Source of the DNA: Lachnospiraceae bacterium
GTDB taxonomy: Bacteria; Bacillota; Clostridia; Lachnospirales; Lachnospiraceae
Direction: 5' to 3'
Length of the DNA: 47,309 bases
NCBI GenBank assembly: GCA_009774395.1
Contig: VSNQ01000013.1
Location: forward strand, 4,949-52,257
The notes below the pieces were generated by a model. That model was given only the letters and a program-made list of their open reading frames with translations, ran no database searches and had not been told where the DNA came from. Positions within the stretch are counted from its first letter, which is position 1. Each line of letters starts with the position of its first letter. Position numbers and translations under genes: made by a program. This document shows positions 16,805 through 24,266 of this stretch, in pieces.

Positions 16805-17620
16805 ATGATGAAAACATTGTATGTTACTGATTTAGATGGAACTTTAATGCGGGATGATAAAATAATTTCAAAGGAAAGCGTTACCATATTGAATCGTCTG
16901 CTTTCGCAAGGTATATTTCTTACATATGCAACCGCAAGATCGCTTAGCTCCGCTTCTGAAATTACAAAAAATATTTCCTTTCACCTGCCTGTCATTATCC
17001 GCAACGGAACCATTCTTGCCGATCCGCAGTCCAAGAGAGAAATTGAGATTGCAATGTTTGGAGAAGAATTGCGGCACATAAGGCAGGCTTTAGCAGATAC
17101 CGCCATCCCCGGATTTGCAACCGCTTATTTTGGTGCGAAGGAAGTAAAATTATGCCTAGCAGGAAGAACGAATGAAGGTTTTCAAGATTATTTGCAAAAC
17201 CATTCTGCAGACAGGAGTATTCATATGGTTGATACAGAAGATAAATTGTATGAAGGGGAAACCTGCTACTTTACATTGATTGCCCCCAAAAATGAATTGC
17301 AGCCCCTTTATGAACGGGTAAAACAGATAGAGGGAATTAATTGTGTTTTTCAACAAGACAAATACAGAACGGAATATTGGTTAGAACTATGTCCGAAGAA
17401 TGCAACAAAAGCATCAGCAATTCAAAAAGTGAAACAGTTATGCGGCTGCCAGAGGGTAATTGTATTTGGTGATTCGGCAAATGATATTTCCATGTTTCAA
17501 ATGGCAGATGAAGCATATGCAGTTCAAAATGCAATTGACGAATTAAAGGAAATTGCTACGGGAATCATTGAAAGTAATAATACTGACGGCGTAGCCAAAT
17601 GGTTAGAAGCACATTCTTGA
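16805..17620 (+). CDS. HAD-superfamily hydrolase, Cof/IIB type
   Basis: 271 residues. Motif I is VTDLDGTLMRDD (nucleophile Asp9, acid Asp11). A cap domain of the IIB type occupies about residues 85-190. Motif III lysine is probably within ALTKASAIQKVK-like text (NATKASAIQKVKQLCG) and motif IV is VIVFGDSANDISMFQMAD. Such proteins dephosphorylate small sugar phosphates or cofactors; the substrate is not predictable. It is the first gene of the island inserted between recA and pgsA, oriented opposite to the backbone. The start has AAGGGGAAA upstream; the second ATG is also possible. Confidence 0.9.
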   Translation: MMKTLYVTDLDGTLMRDDKIISKESVTILNRLLSQGIFLTYATARSLSSASEITKNISFHLPVIIRNGTILADPQSKREIEIAMFGEELRHIRQALADTAIPGFATAYFGAKEVKLCLAGRTNEGFQDYLQNHSADRSIHMVDTEDKLYEGETCYFTLIAPKNELQPLYERVKQIEGINCVFQQDKYRTEYWLELCPKNATKASAIQKVKQLCGCQRVIVFGDSANDISMFQMADEAYAVQNAIDELKEIATGIIESNNTDGVAKWLEAHS

Positions 17621-17762
17621 CAAAGGGCGTGGAGATGCTATCATGAGATTCGACAAATTGCGCTCTTGCCATACACACCATCCCCTCTTCGCTTTGCCGA
17701 TAAAGTTCTTGCATTTATGCAAAATGCAGCATAAAATAATTTCAGCGGAATATTCATTTTTA

Positions 17763-17791
17763 TTGACATATTTCCCGCAAAAACGTATAAT
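17763..17791 (+). promoter_or_regulatory. toxI antitoxin RNA promoter
   Basis: A perfect -35 TTGACA (17763-17768), a 17-nt spacer and a perfect -10 TATAAT (17786-17791). Predicted transcription start is near 17798, directly ahead of the antitoxin repeats. A consensus promoter suits an antitoxin RNA that must exceed its toxin. Confidence 0.85.
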
Positions 17792-17797
17792 AATATC

Positions 17798-17960
17798 AGA
17801 AATGGGAAACCATCATCAGGAGAGTTCCTGCCAGATAGTGGAAAACTTTATATTCAGGAGAGTTCCTGCCAGATAGTGGAAAACTTTATTAATCAGGAGA
17901 TTCCCTGCCAAACAGTGGGAAACTTTAAAATCGAAGGGTGATCGCCATGATCGCCCTTTT
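17798..17960 (+). ncRNA. toxI: ToxI-type antitoxin RNA: tandem 36-39-nt repeats
   Basis: Three tandem repeats start at 17816, 17854 and 17893, each opening TCAGGAGA. Copies 1 and 2 are identical over 36 nt; copy 3 differs at six positions. A partial repeat tail (AATGGGAAACC, from 17801) precedes copy 1, as in known ToxI RNAs that begin within a repeat. Within each repeat TTCC (positions 10-13) can pair with GGAA (25-28). In copy 3 U11-A27 has become C11-G27, keeping the stem. The array lies between a consensus promoter and a terminator, directly ahead of a ToxN-family gene, which is the canonical type III toxin-antitoxin order. Processing into single repeats by the toxin is inferred. Confidence 0.85.
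17934..17960 (+). terminator. Terminator between toxI and toxN
   Basis: A 10-bp stem AAGGGTGATC (17934-17943) and GATCGCCCTT (17949-17958) with one G-U pair and a GCCAT loop, followed by TTTTCTCT. In type III loci this partial terminator sets the ratio of antitoxin RNA to toxin mRNA. Confidence 0.88.
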
Positions 17961-17977
17961 CTCTATAGGAAACACCA

Positions 17978-18555
17978 ATGAACGAATTGAAATTATATGA
18001 AGTATCCGAAAAATACATCTCGTATATCAGCACCGTTGAAAAAATGTTTTCTCTTCAAAAGAAAATGACAGAAATCATACCTGGAAGTATCTTGGCACTG
18101 TATACAGCATGAACGGGTATAACTATTACATTCCCCTTTCCTCACCCAAAAATTCTGATTACCGATTGGAAAACGGAGTGCAGAAAATCCGTGGGATCAT
18201 TATCCCTATTATCCGCATCACATCCCAATCCTCATCCGGGAAACTGGAATTAAAGAGAACCTTGAAACTAAGCAATATGATTCCTGTTCCTGCATCGGAA
18301 TTAACCTTGTATGATATGGAGCATGAACAAGATTTATTTTATAAGACTCTCATACATAAGGAAATGCTTTTTATCCATAAAAACAAAAATAAAATCATCC
18401 AGAATGCGAAAATACTATATAAACAGAAAAAGGAAAACAATCCTGCCATTGGATATCTGAAAAGCATGGTTGATTTTACATTGCTCGAACAGATGCATGA
18501 TAAATTTATTGAAAAAAAGGAGAGAAGGCTACACATTGGAGAAAATTTGTTATAA
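17978..18555 (+). pseudogene. toxN: ToxN/AbiQ-family type III toxin, frameshifted
   Basis: An endoribonuclease toxin that cuts its own ToxI RNA. ATG 17978 has AGGA 7 nt upstream, but its frame stops at 18107-18109 after about 43 codons, while the rest is open in another frame to 18555. Adding one A to the six-A run at 18039-18044 restores a continuous protein of about 192 residues: MNELKLYEVSEKYISYI, then EKNVFSSKENDRNHTWKYLG, then NGYNYYIPLSSPKNSDY. The YIPLSSPK motif (about residues 51-58) is the conserved core near the active site of ToxN proteins, and VPIPASEL/ILYKQKK-type blocks follow (MIPVPASELTLYDM, AKILYKQKKENN). As written, it should give no active toxin. Sequencing error or slippage are the alternatives. 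Confidence 0.85.
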
Positions 18556-18570
18556 TTCTATTGCAGCGAT

Positions 18571-20271
18571 TTATTCCTCAAATACCACCTGACAGTCCTT
18601 CCCAAAAAAAGCAATGCCATACTTATGAACCACCTCATAACCATTATCATAAAGCTCTTTTATATACATCCTATCCTTAATCTGCTGGATGGCTTCCTGC
18701 GCTTTTGCTTCCAACTCGCGGATGCTTCCTGCAATCTTAAATTCCACAACAAATGCTGCTTTCCTGCGTGTTACCGGTGAAATAAACAAATCGCTGCGTC
18801 CGTGCCCTCCTTCACGGTTTGATTTCACAATATATCCTTTCATTCCTGACAAAATGCCTGCCAAAAAGCCGTGGTAAAAGCTCTCATATGCGTCATTAAA
18901 GCTGATGGTTTCCAACAGCATTTCCGCAATCTCCTCCTCCACCGCCGACGCGTCACAGTCCACCACTGCCTGAAACAGCCTGCTGCGATCCTTCTGCTTA
19001 ACCTTTTGGTCAAACCATGAAAGAACTTTTCTGCGGAAAATATACTTTACTTCCTCATTCGGCACAGTCAATTCCATGAATACCTGCTTCGTTTCATCAT
19101 CCATCCATTCCCGCACTTTTCGGAAATAGCCCGTAAAAAACATAAAATTCCACAGATTATCCATTGTTTCGTAAACTTCGTCATAGGTAATATCCTCATG
19201 TACAGGCTTTATCAGTATCTTGCCCTCGATAATCGCCTCGATTTCCCCCTTGGTATCCTCATCGGCAATATCAATCAGGCTGCGCACAATGCTGTTTGAA
19301 CTAGTGTTTGCCCAATAAGAGGAGGGAAATTGGTTTTCGTCTGCTTTTAAATCCTTAATGTAACGCACCACACTCCACGGATTATAGACGTTTGCGTTTC
19401 CGAAAATATACCCGTTGTACCATTCTTTTATCGTGTCGTAATGTTTTTCTACATGGTAATCTGTACATATCTTTTCTACTTCCTGCTCCGTAAAACCAAA
19501 GTATTCGTCGTAATTTTTGTTTAAAATGGAAATTATTTCAAGGTTATTCATACCTGTGAAAATACTCTCTTTACTAATACGCAGGCAGCCTGTGATCACG
19601 GCAAACTCTAGGCTTGCGTTTGTTTTTAACGCTGATTCAAACAGGGAGCGGATAAATCCGATCATTTCATGATAGAACCCCTCAAGAAAAGAATGCTCTA
19701 ACGGAACATCATATTCGTCAATCAGAATCACTGCCTTTTTGCCAAAGTATTTCTGTAAACATTGCGACAGAAATTCAAGGGATTTGGCGTATTCCACTTT
19801 TGGGGCTTTTCCCGTGCGCAGATTTTCGAATTTTTCTATTTGATATGCATCCAAACTGCTACTCTTTATAATATACTTATGCCTTTGAAATTCCTGCTGT
19901 ATCTCATCGATCAGACTGTCCCGCGCCATCTCAAAATCAGGCTGCTTTCCCGACTTTAACGACAGATTAATCACAGGATACTGCCCCCTATGCGCAAGAT
20001 AACGCTCCCCAATCTGCATAATATTCAACCCATCAAAAAGATACTTGTTATCTATTTTTTTCCCGTTGTCATCCCTTGCGTCCTCAAAGAAATATTGGAG
20101 AATGCTCATATTCAAAGTTTTGCCAAAGCGCCGCGGGCGTGTAAAAAGATTGACCAACCCCTTTTTGTCCAGCAGATCTTTAATAAACATGGTTTTATCA
20201 ACATAATAATAACCCCTTGTAATCAGCATTTCAAAATTGTCAATGCCGATTGGTAACGGCTTATAATCCAT
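18571..20271 (-). CDS. AAA-like ATPase with C-terminal PD-(D/E)XK nuclease-like domain
   Basis: 566 residues from ATG 20271 (MDYKPLPIGIDNFEML) behind AAAGGAGAG; the longer frame upstream runs into a palindromic element. The N-terminal AAA-ATPase-like domain has RPRRFGKTLNMSIL (phosphate-binding loop) and KKAVILIDEYDVPLE (Walker B-like). The C-terminal region (about 475-566) has GHGRSDLFISP and AFVVEFKIAG, the Asp and Glu-x-Lys of a PD-(D/E)XK fold. This matches the widespread AAA-ATPase_like plus PDDEXK_9 proteins, common in multiple copies in gut bacteria and of unproved function. It converges on toxN with a 15-bp gap. Confidence 0.85.
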   Translation of the reverse strand: MDYKPLPIGIDNFEMLITRGYYYVDKTMFIKDLLDKKGLVNLFTRPRRFGKTLNMSILQYFFEDARDDNGKKIDNKYLFDGLNIMQIGERYLAHRGQYPVINLSLKSGKQPDFEMARDSLIDEIQQEFQRHKYIIKSSSLDAYQIEKFENLRTGKAPKVEYAKSLEFLSQCLQKYFGKKAVILIDEYDVPLEHSFLEGFYHEMIGFIRSLFESALKTNASLEFAVITGCLRISKESIFTGMNNLEIISILNKNYDEYFGFTEQEVEKICTDYHVEKHYDTIKEWYNGYIFGNANVYNPWSVVRYIKDLKADENQFPSSYWANTSSNSIVRSLIDIADEDTKGEIEAIIEGKILIKPVHEDITYDEVYETMDNLWNFMFFTGYFRKVREWMDDETKQVFMELTVPNEEVKYIFRRKVLSWFDQKVKQKDRSRLFQAVVDCDASAVEEEIAEMLLETISFNDAYESFYHGFLAGILSGMKGYIVKSNREGGHGRSDLFISPVTRRKAAFVVEFKIAGSIRELEAKAQEAIQQIKDRMYIKELYDNGYEVVHKYGIAFFGKDCQVVFEE

Positions 20272-20287
20272 AAACTTCTCTCTCCTT

Positions 20288-20546
20288 TGGGAACTGTAAA
20301 CAAATAACTTTACCATCTTGCTTGTTTATTTCTCACACTCAGAAACTTTTTTTATTTTTTGTTACAGACAACTCTTATACTAGTATAACCCAACGGAATA
20401 ACCCTATGTTTCGCTTGCCTATTTTCCTGATAACTCTACTCCCCAAGTTTCAACGCAGCCACCGCTGCGCCTGCGATATTGCCTTGGCAATTTGTACTCT
20501 CTGAAAAATATTCTGCGCCAAACATCAGGGCATTTAGTGCGGGTTA
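20288..20546. repeat. Degenerate palindromic element related to copy c
   Basis: Starts GGGAACTGTAAACAAATAAC, then shares CATCTTGCTTGT and TATTTCTC with copy c (14779-14940). Near its far end AATATTCTGCGCC resembles AATATCCTGCGC of copy c. The TAGTATAACCC near 20380 and GGGTTATACTA near 20545 form a further inverted pair. It fills the gap between pgsA and the AAA-like gene and may have been enlarged by another insertion. Confidence 0.5.
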
Positions 20547-20548
20547 TA

Positions 20549-21124
20549 CTAGATCTTCCCATCCAGCAAAACTCCTTTATTTTTCACTAAATAATCCACC
20601 AGCGAAACAATGGTCAGCACAACGGCAATCCACATAACAATTTGTGTCAGCAGGCTTAATGCATCCATATTCGCAATCATTAAGCATACCATTACCATTT
20701 GAAATGTTGTCTTAAACTTTCCCCAATAGCTTGCCGCTATTACAACCTGATTATCTGCTGCCACAAGCCGAAAGCCGCTGATAATAAACTCTCTGCTAAT
20801 AATAATAATTACAATCCATGACGGAATCCGTTCCAATTCTATCAAACAAATTAATGCAGCGCAGACAAGCAGCTTATCCGCAAGCGGATCCATAAATTTT
20901 CCGAAATTTGTCACAAGATTGTACTTTCTGGCAATCTTGCCATCCAATAAATCGGTAAGACTTGCAACAATAAAAATTCCAAGCGCAATATAGTCTGTAT
21001 ACTCCAATATCCCGCCAAAAAGCGTCATAAACCAATCCCACTGGGCATAACCGCCGAGCAGAATCAGCACAAACGGCACAATTAATATCACTCTGAAAAC
21101 CGTTAATTTATTCGGTAAATTCAT
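20549..21124 (-). CDS. pgsA: CDP-diacylglycerol-glycerol-3-phosphate 3-phosphatidyltransferase
   Basis: 191 residues, an integral membrane enzyme making phosphatidylglycerophosphate for membrane lipids and lipoteichoic acid. The CDP-alcohol phosphatidyltransferase signature is complete: DLLDGKIARKYNLVTNFGKF followed by MDPLADK (D-x2-DG-x2-AR-x8-G-x3-D-x3-D, about residues 58-84). Four to five hydrophobic segments flank it. Its start overlaps the end of rimO by 17 bp, implying translational coupling. In Bacillus and many Clostridia cinA and recA follow; here the accessory island comes next instead. Confidence 0.95.
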   Translation of the reverse strand: MNLPNKLTVFRVILIVPFVLILLGGYAQWDWFMTLFGGILEYTDYIALGIFIVASLTDLLDGKIARKYNLVTNFGKFMDPLADKLLVCAALICLIELERIPSWIVIIIISREFIISGFRLVAADNQVVIAASYWGKFKTTFQMVMVCLMIANMDALSLLTQIVMWIAVVLTIVSLVDYLVKNKGVLLDGKI

Positions 21125-22457
21125 CTTCCACTTCTCCTATTAAATCATATTCACAGGAACCTGTGATTTGCACCTGCACAAAATCCCCTGTCAGCAGTTC
21201 CCTAGCAGACTGCACAAAAACAAAGCCGTCCACGTTCGGCGCATCCTTATAGCTTCTTGCCACATAGACTTGATCATCAGGAATCATCCCTTCTATTATT
21301 ACGGTAATTGTTCTTCCAACCATGTCCTGTGCTTTCTCAAATGCAATTTCCTGCTGTAACTCCATAATTTCTGCCTGTCTGTTCTGCTTTATTTCCTCTG
21401 CAATCTGCTCCGGGAACAGTGCTGCTGGTGTGTCCTCTTCCTCTGAATATGTGAAAACACCAAGGCGGTCAAACTCCATATCGTTCACAAACTGCATTAC
21501 TTCCTCATGATCCGCCTCTGTTTCTGACGGAAATCCTGTAATCAAAGTCGTCCTAATACAAATATCAGGAATTTCCGTCCGCAGCCGCTCCACAATCTTT
21601 ATAATCTCCTGTTTACTGGTACGTCTGCCCATACGCTTTAAAATCCTGTCGGAAGCGTGCTGTATTGGAATATCAAGATAATTGCAGATTTTTTCTTCCT
21701 CTTTGATCGTTGTAATCAGTTCTTCGGTAATTTCTTCTGGATAACAGTATAAAATTCGAATCCATTGAATGCCACCAACGGAACAAAGCTTCCGCAAAAG
21801 AGCCGGAAACTGCTTTTCTCCATATAAATCCACCCCATAAAGTGTGGTTTCTTGCGCTACTAAAATTAATTCCTTTACGCCTTTTTCCGCAAGTTCCTCT
21901 GCCTCCTGCACAAGGCTTTCCATTGGAATACTGCGGTAATTTCCACGTACTTTAGGAATAATACAGTACGTACAATGTTTGTCACAGCCCTCGGCAATCT
22001 TTAAGTACGCATAATGCCCCCCTGTCGTGACAACACGCTTTCTGCCATAAATGGGTCGGCGGTTAATATCCTCCAGAAAACGACTAGACTTTTTATCTGA
22101 ATTTCCTGCTAAAACCCTGTCGAGCGCTTCTACAATTGCATCAATCGCCGTTGTGCCAACAATCGCATCAACCTCTGGTATTTCCTTTTGAATTTCGTCC
22201 TGATAGCGTTGTGCAAGGCATCCTGCGGCGATAAGCGCCTGAATACTGCCGTCCGCACGAAGCTGCGCCATCTCTAACAGTGTATTAATACTTTCCTGTT
22301 TAGCATCATGAATAAAGCAGCACGTGTTTACAACCACCGCGTCTGCTTCGTTCTCGTCATCGGTTATGGAATAGCCTTTCTGAATCAGCATCCCCAGCAT
22401 CATTTCTGTGTCTACCAAATTCTTATCGCATCCCAATGAAACAAATAAAATTTTCAT
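21108..22457 (-). CDS. rimO: Ribosomal protein S12 methylthiotransferase
   Basis: 449 residues; radical-SAM enzyme adding a methylthio group to an aspartate of ribosomal protein S12. The N-terminal UPF0004 domain (MKILFVSLGCDKNLVDTEMM, with further Cys at VVNTCCFI and AAGCLAQR) binds one iron-sulphur cluster. The radical-SAM motif CxxxCxxC is in GCDKHCTYCIIPKVRGNYRS (about residues 152-160). A C-terminal TRAM domain follows (about 380-445). The VSLGCDKNLVD text distinguishes RimO from MiaB. It is part of the rpoZ-rimO-pgsA run. Confidence 0.96.
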   Translation of the reverse strand: MKILFVSLGCDKNLVDTEMMLGMLIQKGYSITDDENEADAVVVNTCCFIHDAKQESINTLLEMAQLRADGSIQALIAAGCLAQRYQDEIQKEIPEVDAIVGTTAIDAIVEALDRVLAGNSDKKSSRFLEDINRRPIYGRKRVVTTGGHYAYLKIAEGCDKHCTYCIIPKVRGNYRSIPMESLVQEAEELAEKGVKELILVAQETTLYGVDLYGEKQFPALLRKLCSVGGIQWIRILYCYPEEITEELITTIKEEEKICNYLDIPIQHASDRILKRMGRRTSKQEIIKIVERLRTEIPDICIRTTLITGFPSETEADHEEVMQFVNDMEFDRLGVFTYSEEEDTPAALFPEQIAEEIKQNRQAEIMELQQEIAFEKAQDMVGRTITVIIEGMIPDDQVYVARSYKDAPNVDGFVFVQSARELLTGDFVQVQITGSCEYDLIGEVEDEFTE

Positions 22458-22473
22458 AAACTTTGATTTATCA

Positions 22474-22704
22474 TTACTCCTCTGGTATAATCTTAATCTT
22501 GCCTTTATTTAACTCCTCAATCGCTACAGAAAGCGGTTTCGTCTGACGGGTATCTACCAATGGGTCTTCGCCTGCAATAATCTGTCTGGCACGTTTCGAA
22601 GTTGCCATAACAATCGAATAACGGCTGTTTACCACCGGCGCTTCCCCCGGCTCTACCTCACTGTTTACGACTTTCATTAAATCTGTATAAGATGGATGTA
22701 ACAT
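22474..22704 (-). CDS. rpoZ: RNA polymerase omega subunit
   Basis: 76 residues, close to the usual Firmicutes length. MLHPSYTDLMKVV and SRYSIVMATSKRARQI are the conserved omega blocks (helix after NSRYSLV and AxRAR motif), followed by the PLSVAIEEL segment. It assists assembly of the beta-prime subunit. It sits 16 bp upstream of rimO. The gene expected directly before it, gmk, is not present in this window. Confidence 0.95.
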   Translation of the reverse strand: MLHPSYTDLMKVVNSEVEPGEAPVVNSRYSIVMATSKRARQIIAGEDPLVDTRQTKPLSVAIEELNKGKIKIIPEE

Positions 22705-22795
22705 AGGTTTCCCTCACCTTTCTTTATTAAAATATTATTATATTTTCAAACTTAAAATCCACTGACTACAAAACTATATTTGAAATTAAGAATTG

Positions 22796-23071
22796 TTAAG
22801 AATCTGACTCCTGCATCTCTCCGTTCTCGGCACTGTCGTTCATTGCCCTGCCCGCAATGGTTTCCGGAAGCAGTGCCGACAATACTACCTGACTGCTTTC
22901 CATTACAAGCACTGCTTTTGTCTTTCTGCCCTGCGTCGCGTCAATCACTGTTCCCATTTCCTTGGCGTTCTGCACCATACGCTTTATCGGTGCAGAATCC
23001 GGACTGACAATCGCTATAATCTTTCCCGTATTTACGATATTTCCAAATCCAATATGAATTAGTTTCTCCAT
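22796..23071 (-). CDS. remA: Extracellular matrix regulator RemA (DUF370)
   Basis: 91 residues. IGFGNIVNTGKIIAIVSPDS and GTVIDATQGRKTKAVLVMES are the hallmark RemA blocks. RemA is a DNA-binding regulator of biofilm matrix and osmoprotection genes in Bacillus subtilis; it forms ring oligomers. An acidic tail (NDSAENGEMQESDS) follows the conserved part. It lies between yicC and rpoZ as expected, but the 91-bp gap to rpoZ contains no gmk. Confidence 0.93.
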   Translation of the reverse strand: MEKLIHIGFGNIVNTGKIIAIVSPDSAPIKRMVQNAKEMGTVIDATQGRKTKAVLVMESSQVVLSALLPETIAGRAMNDSAENGEMQESDS

Positions 23072-23126
23072 CTGCGCCTCACATTTCCAATGTTATACTT
23101 CACAAGTTTTACGCATTTCAAGCCGC

Positions 23127-24008
23127 CTACTCAATATTTTGTATCTGTTCCCGTACCTTTTCAATTTCCGTCTTTAATTCAATCCCGCGGCTTGAAATTG
23201 CAAGGTCATTTGCCTTGGACAAAATCGTATTTGCCTCCCGGTTCATTTCCTGTGCAATAAAATCAAGCTTCCTGCCAATACTGCCGCCCTCTGTCAATGC
23301 CTGTTTCATGGTTTCGATATGGCTTTTTAGGCGTACCAGTTCCTCGTCAACGCACACTTTATCAGCAAGAATCGTCACTTCTGTCAAAATCCTCGCTTCA
23401 TCAATTGCTGCATCGCTTAACAGTTCCTGTACTTTTTCCCGCAGTCTTGTGCTATACTCCTCGATTATCAGTGGTGAACGCTCTTCAATAAAAGATACAT
23501 GATCCAGCATCAGATTCAGCTTTTCTATTAAATCCTCCGCTAAATTCCGCCCTTCTGTTATCCGTGATGCCACAAAATCCTGCGCAGCCCCCCGCAGTGC
23601 TTTTACAAGCACTTTCCATATTTCTTCTTCATCAATCGTCTGTTCTTCCATAGAAAAAACTTCCGGATACCGCGAAAGCGCAGACACTCGGATATCATTT
23701 TCAAGGTTAAATTCTGCCGCCATTTCTTTTAAATACGCAAAATATTCTGCAGCGATATCCCGATTATATTTTACATTAATATTGTTCTCGGAATAATCCT
23801 CATAAGCAATAAAAATATCTATCTTTCCCCGCTGCATAAAACTGCGCAGCTCGCTGCGAATCGAACTTTCAAAAAAATTCAGCTTTTTGGGCATTTTAAT
23901 ATTCATATCAAGATATCTGTGATTTACCGATTTTATCTCAACTGTAAATTTGCGGCTTCCTTCTTCCGTTTCACATCTTCCGAAGCCTGTCATACTTTTT
24001 ATCATCAT
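23127..24008 (-). CDS. yicC: YicC-family endoribonuclease
   Basis: 293 residues. The start MIKSMTGFGRCE is the family hallmark, and the C-terminal DUF1732 part ends in LDFIAQEMNREANTILSKAN followed by ELKTEIEKVREQIQNIE, both strongly conserved. Members take part in RNA turnover; E. coli YicC is an endoribonuclease linked to small-RNA decay. Two adjacent ATG codons are possible starts, with AAGGA upstream. It heads the yicC-remA-rpoZ-rimO-pgsA run, all on the minus strand. Confidence 0.93.
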   Translation of the reverse strand: MMIKSMTGFGRCETEEGSRKFTVEIKSVNHRYLDMNIKMPKKLNFFESSIRSELRSFMQRGKIDIFIAYEDYSENNINVKYNRDIAAEYFAYLKEMAAEFNLENDIRVSALSRYPEVFSMEEQTIDEEEIWKVLVKALRGAAQDFVASRITEGRNLAEDLIEKLNLMLDHVSFIEERSPLIIEEYSTRLREKVQELLSDAAIDEARILTEVTILADKVCVDEELVRLKSHIETMKQALTEGGSIGRKLDFIAQEMNREANTILSKANDLAISSRGIELKTEIEKVREQIQNIE

Positions 24009-24187
24009 CTCATTACCGATTCCTTAAATTCTTATGTTTTTATGCATCATTTTGTATTATAGAATAATCCAATCCATACGTCAATCATTTTCATGGTATT
24101 TTAATAGCTTTCCTTCTTGAAAATAATAAAAAAAAATGATATTGTAATAGAGTTATTGCAGCCTATTTCTGCCAAATCTGACTAAAA

Positions 24188-24218
24188 AAACAGTTTTTAT
24201 AGTAATACAGAACTGTTT
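24188..24218 (+). promoter_or_regulatory. Inverted repeat upstream of the LtaS-like gene
   Basis: AAACAGTT (24188-24195) and AACTGTTT (24211-24218) form a perfect 8-bp inverted repeat with a TATAGT (-10-like) at 24198-24203 between the arms. It is followed by two direct GAACAGAATA copies before the ribosome binding site. It could be an operator; the regulator is unknown and no good -35 was seen. Confidence 0.4.
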
Positions 24219-24266
24219 CCAAGAACAGAATAGGTATGTAAGGAACAGAATAAAGGAGTTAAAATT

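Noticed and set aside
16723..16830. 35-codon frame starting MKKGKSLRSR ahead of the HAD gene
   Set aside because: It overlaps the HAD gene start in another frame and shows no homology that I recognise.
17643..17876. 77-residue reading frame on the plus strand
   Set aside because: It runs through the toxI promoter and the first two repeats, has no good ribosome binding site and no recognisable family.
17816..17930. CRISPR-like array
   Set aside because: Repeats are directly adjacent without spacers, and lie between a promoter and a terminator ahead of a ToxN gene; this is a ToxI-type array.
20272..20316. Extended start of the AAA-like protein (MVKLFVYSSQ...)
   Set aside because: These codons come from a palindromic element and precede the AAAGGAGAG site; MDYKPLPIG at 20271 is the better start.
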